A stretch of DNA of 64,000 nucleotides from positions 310,001-374,000 of the forward strand of contig NZ_SMSK01000003.1 in NCBI RefSeq assembly GCF_004354985.1. The letters are read 5' to 3'. Below, piece after piece: positions 29,028 through 36,939 of this stretch (its first letter is position 1; each line of letters starts with the position of its first letter). The stretch is from Segetibacter sp. 3557_3. GTDB lineage: Bacteria > Bacteroidota > Bacteroidia > Chitinophagales > Chitinophagaceae. The notes under the pieces were generated by a model. It worked only from the letters and a program-made list of their open reading frames with translations, was not told the DNA's origin and did not search any database. Made by a program: the position numbers and the translations under genes.

Positions 29028-29200
29028 TGTCATTCGTCGCAACCCTGTTGTCATTCCGACGAAAGTTATTGTCAATCCGACAACGGAGGAATCTCCTCGA
29101 GTTGTCATTCCAGCGAGGAGGAGTCCCTTTCGTGACCTTTGTCATGCCGACAAAGGAGGAATCCCATCGTAAACATTCGTCATTCCGACAAACGAAGAAC
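29028..29200 (+). repeat. Cluster of GTCATTCCGAC / GGAGGAATC repeats
   Basis: Five imperfect copies of GTCATTCCGAC, several followed by GGAGGAATC or GGAGTCC, occur within about 175 bp. The pairs GTCATTCC and GGAGGAAT can form short hairpins. Similar CATTCCGA...GGAATC repeats occur between genes in many bacterial genomes. Confidence 0.75.
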
Positions 29201-29286
29201 CCCATCCCATGTGATTGCGCCAGTCGCGCTTGCCGGTGAGCTTTCGTTTGAATATGTTTTGTCACTCGCTGCCTAATGAGTCTGCC

Positions 29287-29346
29287 GTACAAGAGTGCGA
29301 CGCAACGATGTCTTTTAGCATTCCTGCAGTTGGGTTCAAAGAAATT
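29287..29346 (+). repeat. Dispersed 58-bp element, copy B, facing copy F
   Basis: Starts GTACAAGAGTGCGACGCAAC and continues GATGTCTTTTAGCATTCCTG. The first 20 bases form a perfect inverted repeat with copy F, about 285 bp away. The element lies just before the start chosen for the DUF4955 gene. Confidence 0.85.
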
Positions 29347-29365
29347 AAACTATACTTCATTATTC

Positions 29366-32300
29366 TTGAAAACATCGGTTAACATACTTGTTGTGCTGTG
29401 CTTATTGCTTGCCTTTTTTGGCATAAAGGCTATTGCACAACCAAAACCAATTAAGCCACCGCCGCCACTTTCGGAAAAGGCCGGTCGTTTAATCTATACC
29501 CCTGACTCACTCGGTAATAGGATTCCCGATTTCTCATATGCCGGGTACAAGGCTTCCAACCAGGCGATCCCAACTGTACCCGTCAAAGTATTTGTTCCCC
29601 TTAAAGCAGGTGATGCAACCGTTCGTATACAGGCGGCAATAGACTACGTTGCAAGCCTGCCGGCTGATCAGTCCGGTTTTAAAGGTGCCGTATTACTCGA
29701 CAAGGGCACATACCAGGTAAATGGCGGATTACAGATTCGTTCATCAGGTGTTGTACTTCGTGGAAGCGGGATGGGAGCGAATGGAACCATTTTGTTTGGT
29801 GCCGGCGATGACCGCGAAACGCTCATCACCATTTCAGGTATCGACGATATGCGAAAGGCTGCTGAAGTAAGGATACGCGATCCCTATGTTCCCGTAAATG
29901 CAAATAAGTTTCGCGTTGAAGGTTCGGCGATTAAAACAGGCGATAGGGTATTGGTGCACCGCCCCTCAACACAAAAGTGGATAGATGTTTTGGGTACCCG
30001 TCATTTTGGTGGTGGTATCGACGCGAGCGGATGGAAACCGGGTCAGCGCGACATTTTCTGGGACCGTGAAGTAACCGCTGTAAACGGGGATGAGCTTACC
30101 CTCGACGTGCCCATCACCAATGCACTCGATACGACGTATGGAGGCGGGCTGATTGCTACTTACCAGTGGAATGGCCGTATCAACAACGTGGGTATTGAAA
30201 ACCTGCGATGCCGCTCTGCATATGATCCCCTCAATCCAAAAGACGAAGCCCATCGCTGGATGGCTATCACAATTAACAACGTTATAGACGGATGGGTTCG
30301 ACAGGTTGTTTTCGAACACTTTGCAGGTTCTGCCGTATCGCTGCTTGAAGGCGCAAAGCGGGTGACCGTTGAAGATTGCAAATCATTGTCGCCTGTTTCC
30401 GAAATTGGCGGCGAGAGGCGCTATACTTTTATTACCCGTGGTCAGCAAACCCTGTTTCAAAGGTGTTACGCGGAAAACGGTTACCACGATTTCTCTGCAG
30501 CTTTTTGTACTGCCGGTCCAAATGCATTTGTGCAATGTCATTCGCAGTTGCCTTATAGTTTTAGTGGTGCGATCGACAGCTGGTCAACAGGTCTGTTGTT
30601 CGACATCGTAAACGTAGATGGCAATGCGCTTCGTTTTGGCAATCGCGGCCAGGATGCGCAAGGTGCGGGTTGGGCCGCAGCCAACAGTGTATTGTACCAG
30701 TGTACTGCCGCTATCATGGAAAGTGTGAAGCCACCAACAGCCAACAACTGGGCCTTTGGTAATTGGGCGCAGTTTACGGGCGACGGCTTTTGGGCAGAGT
30801 CGAATGGTGCCATTCAACCGCGCAGTTTGTTTTACGCGCAATTGGCAGAGCGATTAAATCAAAACGTTTCGGACCGCGCTTACATTCTGCCCATGTCTAC
30901 CGAGGCTTCCAGCAGCCCGCCGGTTAGTGTGGCCATGGAACTAACGGCCATCGCTGCTGATCCACCACTTGTATTGTTCGACTGGATTGACCAGGTAGCA
31001 GCGAAGAATAAAATTGTTACAACTAAGCCCGGTACAAAAACAATCGATGAAATTGGATTTGCAAAACCTGCGGCCCTTAAGCCTGTTACACCTATGACCA
31101 TAGTGAATGGATGGCTTGTTCGTGGCGATAGTGTATTGCACGGGAGAAGACACGAGGTATCCTGGTGGCGGGGCAATGTTCAGGGGGCTTTTGGTCTTCG
31201 CGACGCAAGTCCGCACATCACCCGTTTTGTGCCTGGTCGCACAGGCACCGGTCTTACCGATAATTTGGAAGACGTTGTTAACCTGATGAAAAGCCAGAAG
31301 GTAGTTGCGCTGGAGCACAACTACGGTTTATGGTACGAGCGCAGGCGCGATGATCATGAACGTATTCGCAGGATGAATGGCGAAGTATGGCCGCCCTTTT
31401 ATGAACAGCCTTTTGCCCGCAGCGGAAAAGAAACAGCTTGGGATGGACTTAGCAAATACGACCTGACAAAGTACAACAAGTGGTACTGGAGTCGTTTGAA
31501 AAAGTTTGCTGACCTCGCAGACCAACAGGGCCAGGTGTTGGTTCACCAGAACTATTTTCAACACAACATTATTGAGGCAGGCGCTCACTACGCCGACTTT
31601 CCATGGCGCACTGCAAACAACATTAATAGCACGGCCTTTCCTGAGCCACCACCATATGCAGGCGACAAGCGGATTTTTCTGGCTGCACAATTTTATGATA
31701 TCAGTAACCCGGCTCGTCGTGAATTGAATAAAGCTTACATCCGTAAGTGTATGGACAATTTTGCCGATAACTCGGGCGTGATCCATCTTACCAGTGCCGA
31801 ATTCACCGGACCATTTCACTTTGCAAAATTCTGGATCAATACGATCGCTGATTGGGAGAAGGAAAAGAAGAAACATCCATTTATTGGTCTAAGTGCAACA
31901 AAAGATGTTCAGGACTCCATCTTAAACGATCCGCAACTTGCACGCACTGTCGACATTATTGATATCCGTTACTGGCACTTCCAGGCAGATGGATCAGCGT
32001 ATGCACCAAATGGCGGGCAAAACCTTGCACCGCGGCAACATGCACGATTACTCAATCCTAAAAAAACGTCGTTTGATCAGGTTTACCGGGCAGTAAGGGA
32101 GTACAGGGATAAATACCCTGGCAAAGCTGTGATTTACTCCGGTGACAGCTACGATACCTATGGCTGGGCCGTATTTATGGCGGGTGGTTCTTTGCCCGCC
32201 CTGCCAACCATAAATTACCCCAAATTCTTCTCCAGCGCGGCGACCATGTTACCAATCCATCAGCAAGAAAATGGGGTTAAGATGCTCGCTAACAAAGACG

Positions 32301-32500
32301 GTGAACATATCGTTTATACAACAGGACAGGCGACTAGTATTGACCTGTCGGGTAAGCCAGGCAGCTTTGTCGTTCGATACATCAACCCGCAAAATGGCAG
32401 CGCCATTGGTCATGAACTGGAGGTAAGTGGTGGAAAAACGTTAAGCCTGAACAGCGACACCGGTGGGGCAGCACTTATCTGGATCACAAAGTTCAGATAG
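29366..32500 (+). CDS. Large secreted DUF4955-type beta-helix protein (DUF6298-like C-terminal part)
   Basis: The frame is open upstream to 29276, but that part is repeat DNA. TTG at 29366 gives a good signal peptide (KTSVNILVVLCLLLAFFG, ending IAQ) and a protein of about 1044 residues. The first two thirds look like a pectate-lyase-type beta-helix: LLDKGTYQVNGGLQI, VVLRGSGMGANGTILFGAG and FQRCYAENGYHDFSAAF, fitting DUF4955. The C-terminal third (EHNYGLWYERRRDDHERI, IYSGDSYDTYGWAVFMAGGS) resembles DUF6298. Both assignments are from memory. The role is probably in breakdown of a rhamnogalacturonan structure, given the flanking pectate lyases and GH140 enzyme. Confidence 0.75.
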   Translation: MKTSVNILVVLCLLLAFFGIKAIAQPKPIKPPPPLSEKAGRLIYTPDSLGNRIPDFSYAGYKASNQAIPTVPVKVFVPLKAGDATVRIQAAIDYVASLPADQSGFKGAVLLDKGTYQVNGGLQIRSSGVVLRGSGMGANGTILFGAGDDRETLITISGIDDMRKAAEVRIRDPYVPVNANKFRVEGSAIKTGDRVLVHRPSTQKWIDVLGTRHFGGGIDASGWKPGQRDIFWDREVTAVNGDELTLDVPITNALDTTYGGGLIATYQWNGRINNVGIENLRCRSAYDPLNPKDEAHRWMAITINNVIDGWVRQVVFEHFAGSAVSLLEGAKRVTVEDCKSLSPVSEIGGERRYTFITRGQQTLFQRCYAENGYHDFSAAFCTAGPNAFVQCHSQLPYSFSGAIDSWSTGLLFDIVNVDGNALRFGNRGQDAQGAGWAAANSVLYQCTAAIMESVKPPTANNWAFGNWAQFTGDGFWAESNGAIQPRSLFYAQLAERLNQNVSDRAYILPMSTEASSSPPVSVAMELTAIAADPPLVLFDWIDQVAAKNKIVTTKPGTKTIDEIGFAKPAALKPVTPMTIVNGWLVRGDSVLHGRRHEVSWWRGNVQGAFGLRDASPHITRFVPGRTGTGLTDNLEDVVNLMKSQKVVALEHNYGLWYERRRDDHERIRRMNGEVWPPFYEQPFARSGKETAWDGLSKYDLTKYNKWYWSRLKKFADLADQQGQVLVHQNYFQHNIIEAGAHYADFPWRTANNINSTAFPEPPPYAGDKRIFLAAQFYDISNPARRELNKAYIRKCMDNFADNSGVIHLTSAEFTGPFHFAKFWINTIADWEKEKKKHPFIGLSATKDVQDSILNDPQLARTVDIIDIRYWHFQADGSAYAPNGGQNLAPRQHARLLNPKKTSFDQVYRAVREYRDKYPGKAVIYSGDSYDTYGWAVFMAGGSLPALPTINYPKFFSSAATMLPIHQQENGVKMLANKDGEHIVYTTGQATSIDLSGKPGSFVVRYINPQNGSAIGHELEVSGGKTLSLNSDTGGAALIWITKFR

Positions 32501-32718
32501 AAGCGGTGAGTCCTTTTTCGGAGGTAGGTTTCAAGCAGCGTTATCATCGTCGCTTAATCCGCGGATCCCTATTCACGCTCATGCCAGTCCAGCGAAAAAG
32601 TGGCTGGTGTCTACAATGTTTTGAGTCGATTGAGTTGTTCGACTACAACAGATCATTTGCAACACAGATACCAGACAAGACAACCTTAAGTAACTAATCC
32701 AGCAACAAATTATCCGGT

Positions 32719-34098
32719 ATGTATTTAAAACGAATTGTTCTTGCACTTATTATACTCAGTAGCCTGAACAGCTATGGGCAGAAAACCGGCAAGCTTTCGA
32801 TATCACCTGATGGGCGTTATTTTACACAGGCTAATGGAGACCCGTTTTTCTTGCTTGGCGACACCGGTTGGCTGCTTTTTGGAAAACTGAACAGGGAGGA
32901 AGCGGCACGTTACCTTGATAACCGTAAGCAAAAAGGCTTTAACATGATCCAGGTGATGGTTCTGCATAGTTTAAACGTGGTTAATGCATACGGCGACTCA
33001 GCACTGATCAATAAAAATGTAGCCACGCCAAAAACTACCCTGGGTGCCAGCTTCTCCGACACTGTCCAATACGACTATTGGGACCACGTGGATTATATCG
33101 TGAACCTTGCCGAAGAACGCGGGTTGTACATGGGTATGGTCCCTGTTTGGGGCAGCAATGTTAAGAGTGGATGGGTGAGTCAACAGGAAGGTGCAACATA
33201 TGCTAAGTGGCTCGCGAACCGGTACAAAGACAAGTCAAATATAGTTTGGTTAAATGGTGGCGACATAAAGGGAAGCGACTCGATGAACACCTGGAAAGCG
33301 ATTGGAACAAACCTGCGTGCGACCGACCCCAATCACCTCATCACTTTTCATCCTTTTGGACGTACCACTTCAAGCGAATGGTTTCATACCGAACCCTGGC
33401 TCGACTTCAACATGTTTCAGTCGGGTCATAAAAGCTATGATCTTGATACCGCTGCCGCCGAACATAAGTTTGGTCCGGATAACTATAAGTTCGTGTTGAT
33501 GGATTACGCCAAAACTCCCATCAAGCCAACCCTCGACGGCGAACCTTCGTATGAAGAGATCCCATATGGACTTCACGATACGACAAAGCCGCGATGGAAT
33601 GACAATGATGTGAGGCGTTATGGTTACTGGAGCGTTTTTGCAGGTGGAGCCGGTTATACCTATGGGCACAACGCGGTCATGCAGATGCGTAAACCCGGCG
33701 AAACTGGTGCTGCTTATGGCTCACGTTTTTACTGGTCCGATGCCATCGATCATCCTGGTGCCGGGCAATTGCAGTACCTAAAAAAACTCATGTTGTCAAA
33801 ACCTTATTTCGACCGGGTTCCCGACCAGTCGCTGGTAGCCGGTAAGCAGGGCGAAAAGTACCAATACATTGCAGCTACCAGGGGTAAAGATTATGCATTT
33901 GTTTATAGCTATACCGGCCGCAACTTCGAAGTAAACCTGGGTAAAACCGGTGGTAGTAAAGTAAAGGCCTCCTGGTATAACCCCCGCAACGGCACCTCCC
34001 AGCCCATCGGTCGTTTCGATAATAAGGGCACTAAGCAATTTGACCCACCAGGGGTAGAGAAGGAAGGGAACGATTGGGTGCTGGTGTTGGAGAAGTAG
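32719..34098 (+). CDS. GH140-type (DUF4038) apiosidase-like glycoside hydrolase
   Basis: The 459-residue secreted protein (signal ending SLNSYGQ) starts its domain with SPDGRYFTQANGDPFFLLGDTGWLLF and LDNRKQKGFNMIQVMVLH, the DUF4038 pattern of GH140. The TIM-barrel core continues with YDYWDHVDYIVNLAEERG, SNIVWLNGGDIKGSD and LDGEPSYEEIPYG; the Glu of GEPSYE is a likely catalytic residue. The last 90 residues form the small beta domain often labelled collagen-binding-like. Characterised GH140 enzymes release chains bound through apiose in rhamnogalacturonan II, which suggests that glycan as a target. It lies among lyases, rhamnosidase and esterases. Confidence 0.85.
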   Translation: MYLKRIVLALIILSSLNSYGQKTGKLSISPDGRYFTQANGDPFFLLGDTGWLLFGKLNREEAARYLDNRKQKGFNMIQVMVLHSLNVVNAYGDSALINKNVATPKTTLGASFSDTVQYDYWDHVDYIVNLAEERGLYMGMVPVWGSNVKSGWVSQQEGATYAKWLANRYKDKSNIVWLNGGDIKGSDSMNTWKAIGTNLRATDPNHLITFHPFGRTTSSEWFHTEPWLDFNMFQSGHKSYDLDTAAAEHKFGPDNYKFVLMDYAKTPIKPTLDGEPSYEEIPYGLHDTTKPRWNDNDVRRYGYWSVFAGGAGYTYGHNAVMQMRKPGETGAAYGSRFYWSDAIDHPGAGQLQYLKKLMLSKPYFDRVPDQSLVAGKQGEKYQYIAATRGKDYAFVYSYTGRNFEVNLGKTGGSKVKASWYNPRNGTSQPIGRFDNKGTKQFDPPGVEKEGNDWVLVLEK

Positions 34099-34100
34099 TG

Positions 34101-34165
34101 ATGAGATATGAACGATGAGAGATGACGCCAAGATATGAGTGATGAGATATGAGTGATGAGACGTA
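34101..34165. repeat. Word tract (GATGAGATATGAGT) after the GH140 stop
   Basis: Tandem variants of GATGAGATATGAGTGATGAG directly follow the stop. Their reverse complement (CTCATATCTCATC) appears before the GH43-like gene at 34910-34940, so the intervening four-helix-bundle gene lies between inverted copies of these words. Confidence 0.85.
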
Positions 34166-34273
34166 AATTTTTAATGTCGTGACTATGGTTCAGCCTGTTG
34201 AATTTGGAGAAGATGGTTACCTAGCTGTAGTGTTGGTTTCAAAGTTCTAATCAATAATTATTACCGAAGAAAG

Positions 34274-34636
34274 ATGCCGGAGAAGAGCATTTTGAAAGAC
34301 AAAAGTTTCAATTTCGCGATTAGAGTAATCAACCTTTACAAGTACCTTACGGAAGTGAAAAAAGAGTTTGTGATGAGTAAACAATTGCTGCGAAGTGGAA
34401 CAGCAATTGGTGCATTAATTCGTGAAGCGCAAAATGGTGAAAGCAAAATGGATTTTGTGCATAAACTCGCCATCGCCCAAAAGGAATGCGACGAAAGTTT
34501 ATATTGGTTGGAGCTGTTACATCAAACCCAATTCTTAAGCGAATCAGAGTTTCAGAGTATTCACTCGGAAGCAGAAAACATTTTGCGAATGATTAAAAGT
34601 TCAATAATTACTGTGAAACAAAATCTGAAGAAATAA
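34274..34636 (+). CDS. Four-helix-bundle protein (S23/IVS-type, Avd-like)
   Basis: The 120-residue protein has the pattern of the four-helix-bundle family first found in 23S rRNA intervening sequences: DKSFNFAIRVINLYKYL, LLRSGTAIGALIREAQNGES, DFVHKLAIAQKECDESLYWL and a last helix around residues 98-118. The family fold is a small pentameric bundle that binds nucleic acid; relatives include the Avd accessory protein of diversity-generating retroelements. No rRNA gene, reverse transcriptase or template repeat is nearby. It has no link to pectin breakdown and interrupts the locus, flanked on both sides by word tracts in inverted orientation. The function of free-standing copies is unknown. Confidence 0.85.
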   Translation: MPEKSILKDKSFNFAIRVINLYKYLTEVKKEFVMSKQLLRSGTAIGALIREAQNGESKMDFVHKLAIAQKECDESLYWLELLHQTQFLSESEFQSIHSEAENILRMIKSSIITVKQNLKK

Positions 34637-34654
34637 CACTATTTAAATATACAA

Positions 34655-34940
34655 CACGATCCACAAATGCTATGAAGTTAGAACACGAGAACTCATCTCT
34701 AATTACCAATAACATCTATTAACAAGCCAGCGAGTAGAGACTTCACAACATTGCGTCTCATCTCCCATAACTCATATCTATTAACTAAGGAAGCGAGTGG
34801 AGACCTGACAACATTGCGTCTCATCTCTCATATCCCATAACTCATATCTCTTTACATCCCATCACTCATCTTTTTTTACACAACAAACAGTAAATATTTT
34901 ACACGCTTGCGTCTCATCACTCATCTCTCATATCTCATCG
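34655..34940. repeat. Word tract (CTCATATCTC, CATTGCGTCTCATCTC) reaching into the GH43-like gene
   Basis: CATTGCGTCTCATCTC occurs twice about 70 bp apart, and a related CTTGCGTCTCATCACTCATC a third time at the start of the next gene. AGCGAGTAGAGAC and AGCGAGTGGAGAC recur in the same units. The tract continues without a break into the first 11 codons of the GH43-like gene. Confidence 0.8.
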
Positions 34941-35824
34941 TTCTCTTCGCCTCGTGCAGCGTAGGTAAAAACGTCTACCTCTTCACCTCTTTTCACGAAC
35001 CGGCAACAGCAGGCCTTCGCATGTTGTACAGCCACGACGGATACAAGTGGAACGACTTTGATACGGTATTCATTCGTCCGCAGATAGGGGATAAGGTGAT
35101 GCGTGATCCTTCGATTGTTCAGGGGCCGGATGGCAACTATCATTTTGTTTGGACCTTAGCATGGAAGGGCAACAAGGGTTTTGGTTATGCTTCATCAAAG
35201 GACCTCATCAACTGGTCAGAACAACGTGCCATTGATGTGATGGCCAACGAATCAACGGCAGTTAATGTTTGGGCGCCCGAATTGTTTTACGACGATGAGC
35301 GCGAGCAGTTCATCATCATATGGGCTACAACCATCCCGAAGCGGTTTCCCCGCGGAATCGAAGAAGAAGACAATAACCACCGGATGTATTATGTTACCAC
35401 GAAAGATTTTAAAACTTTTAGTGATACCAAACTGTTTTTGGACCCGGGCTTTAGCGTGATCGACTGTGTGATTGTAAAAAGAGGAAAAGAAGATTATGTA
35501 CTTGTGCTGAAAGACAATACCCGCCCCGCACGAAACATCAAAATCGCTTTCAGCAAACATCCACTTGGACCATTCACAAAGCCCTCTGAAGCGTTTACAC
35601 CGCTGTTTACCGAAGGGCCGGCTGTTGCAAAAGTAAAAGATGGTTACCTGGTGTATTACGATCAATACCGTGAAAAGATCTACGGCGCGCAACGAACAAG
35701 CGACTTCATCAACTTCACCGACGCAACAAAAATCGTAAGTGTACCAGAGGGCCATAAACATGGTACGATCTTCAAAGCCGATAAGAAGCGGTTGAAAGCC
35801 TTACTTCGATATAGCGGGAAGTAG
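34907..35824 (+). CDS. GH43-like glycoside hydrolase lipoprotein
   Basis: The 305-residue product is a five-bladed propeller of the GH43 type. Candidate catalytic residues are Asp67 (MRDPSI), Asp186 (SVIDCVI) and Glu236 (FTEGPAV), with WAPELFYDD in between. TTG at 34907 is the only usable start, since the family core begins at NVYLFTSFHEP (residue 22) and the next ATG is inside it. The first 17 residues (MRLITHLSYLIVLFASC) form a lipoprotein signal, and 11 of them are encoded by the word repeat running in from upstream. Likely an arabinofuranosidase, xylosidase or related enzyme on pectin side chains, anchored in the envelope. Confidence 0.8.
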   Translation: MRLITHLSYLIVLFASCSVGKNVYLFTSFHEPATAGLRMLYSHDGYKWNDFDTVFIRPQIGDKVMRDPSIVQGPDGNYHFVWTLAWKGNKGFGYASSKDLINWSEQRAIDVMANESTAVNVWAPELFYDDEREQFIIIWATTIPKRFPRGIEEEDNNHRMYYVTTKDFKTFSDTKLFLDPGFSVIDCVIVKRGKEDYVLVLKDNTRPARNIKIAFSKHPLGPFTKPSEAFTPLFTEGPAVAKVKDGYLVYYDQYREKIYGAQRTSDFINFTDATKIVSVPEGHKHGTIFKADKKRLKALLRYSGK

Positions 35825-35964
35825 CCAATAGCACACGGATACCGCGGATGGAAAAGGATTAGGTTAAGGAGAGTGATTAAACCTGTCGCTTGAAATATCA
35901 AAAATAATTCCGTACCATCAGTGTCGCCCGTGTTCCATAGTATAAATTCGATAAAAATAACGAT

Positions 35965-36729
35965 ATGCCCCACAACAGCGCATCCAGAAGACAATTCATA
36001 AAGAACACCTCCGCAACGGGGCTTTCCATGCTCGCCATTCCTGCACTGGTATCATCGGTTTTTGCCGCGCAGGGACTTAAGAAAAAAGTCACCATTGCGC
36101 AAGACGACATTATTCTTTTCCAGGGCGACTCGATCACCGACGCCGGCAGAAAAAAAGATGAGCTAAACCCCAACAATCCCGGCGCTTTGGGTTCCGGCTA
36201 TGCAATGATTGCCGGTTCAACCCTTTTGTTTCAGCATGCCGGAAAAAACCTTAAAGTTTTCAACAAAGGCATCAGCGGAAATAAAGTGTACCAGCTCGCC
36301 GAACGTTGGGAAAAAGACTGCCTTGCACTGAACCCTGATGTACTCAGCATAATGATTGGCGTGAACGATTTTTGGCATACACTAACCAACAATTATAAGG
36401 GCACGGTTAAAACGTACTCAGATGATCTGACGAAACTGCTCGACAGCACAAAACAAAAATTACCCGACCTGAAACTGATCATCGGCGAGCCATTCGCAGT
36501 TACAGGAGTAAAAGCAGTTGACGACAAATGGTTTCCGGCGTTCAACGATTACCGTGCCTCAGCAAAGGAAGTCGCCACCAAATTTGGAGCAGTATGGGTG
36601 CCATACCAAAGCATATTCGATAAGGCACAAAGAACAGCTCCGGGCGTTTACTGGACCGGTGATGGTGTTCATCCTACACTCGCGGGCTCACACCTGATGG
36701 CACATGCCTGGCTGGAAGCGGTCAAGTAA
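35965..36729 (+). CDS. Tat-exported SGNH/GDSL esterase (rhamnogalacturonan acetylesterase-like)
   Basis: The 254-residue protein starts with SRRQFIKNTSATGLSMLAIP, a twin-arginine signal. All SGNH blocks are visible: FQGDSITDAG with Ser56, GISGNKVYQL with Gly104, IGVNDFW with Asn134, and DGVHPTLAG with Asp233 and His236. It should remove acetyl groups from pectic sugars in the periplasm; the exact substrate is inferred from the neighbours. A gap of 140 bp separates it from the GH43-like gene. Confidence 0.9.
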   Translation: MPHNSASRRQFIKNTSATGLSMLAIPALVSSVFAAQGLKKKVTIAQDDIILFQGDSITDAGRKKDELNPNNPGALGSGYAMIAGSTLLFQHAGKNLKVFNKGISGNKVYQLAERWEKDCLALNPDVLSIMIGVNDFWHTLTNNYKGTVKTYSDDLTKLLDSTKQKLPDLKLIIGEPFAVTGVKAVDDKWFPAFNDYRASAKEVATKFGAVWVPYQSIFDKAQRTAPGVYWTGDGVHPTLAGSHLMAHAWLEAVK

Positions 36730-36731
36730 TG

Positions 36732-36936
36732 CAAAATGCAAAATGTAAAATGCAAAATTAAAGCCTCCCTGAAAACTGCCTTTCTAATTTCAGCTGAGAT
36801 CCGCTAATCCGCCATTCGTAATTCGCTAATCCGTAATCCACGAATTCGCCGTTCTCTCTGCGCAATCTTGGCTTCTCTCGTTCTCTGCGGTGAATGGTTT
36901 TAATCCGCCAATCCGTAATCCGCGAATTCGTATATC
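36732..36936. repeat. Word tract (GCAAAATGTAAAATG, then CCGCTAATCCGTAATCC)
   Basis: Directly after the esterase stop come four A/G-rich TGCAAAATG units. Later the tract changes to repeated CCGCTAATCCGTAATCC and TTCTCTGCGGT words that run up to the next start. The same later words recur at 43.3, 46.6-47.1 and 55.0-55.3 kb. Confidence 0.85.
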
Positions 36937-36939
36937 ATT

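Larger units (their letters stand above)
28942..29365. other. Composite repeat region, 424 bp
   Basis: No supported gene. Two inverted copies of the dispersed element (28945-29002 and 29287-29346) flank a cluster of GTCATTCCGAC-type repeats (29028-29200) and about 80 bp of other sequence. The second copy runs to within 20 bp of the likely start of the next gene. Confidence 0.75.

Noticed and set aside
28945-29346. Insertion sequence with a lost transposase between the inverted elements
   Set aside because: The 285 bp between the inverted copies contain only short CATTCCGAC repeats and no transposase remnant.
34274-34636. Diversity-generating retroelement around the Avd-like four-helix-bundle gene
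   Set aside because: No reverse transcriptase, and no template/variable repeat pair with adenine-biased differences was seen nearby.
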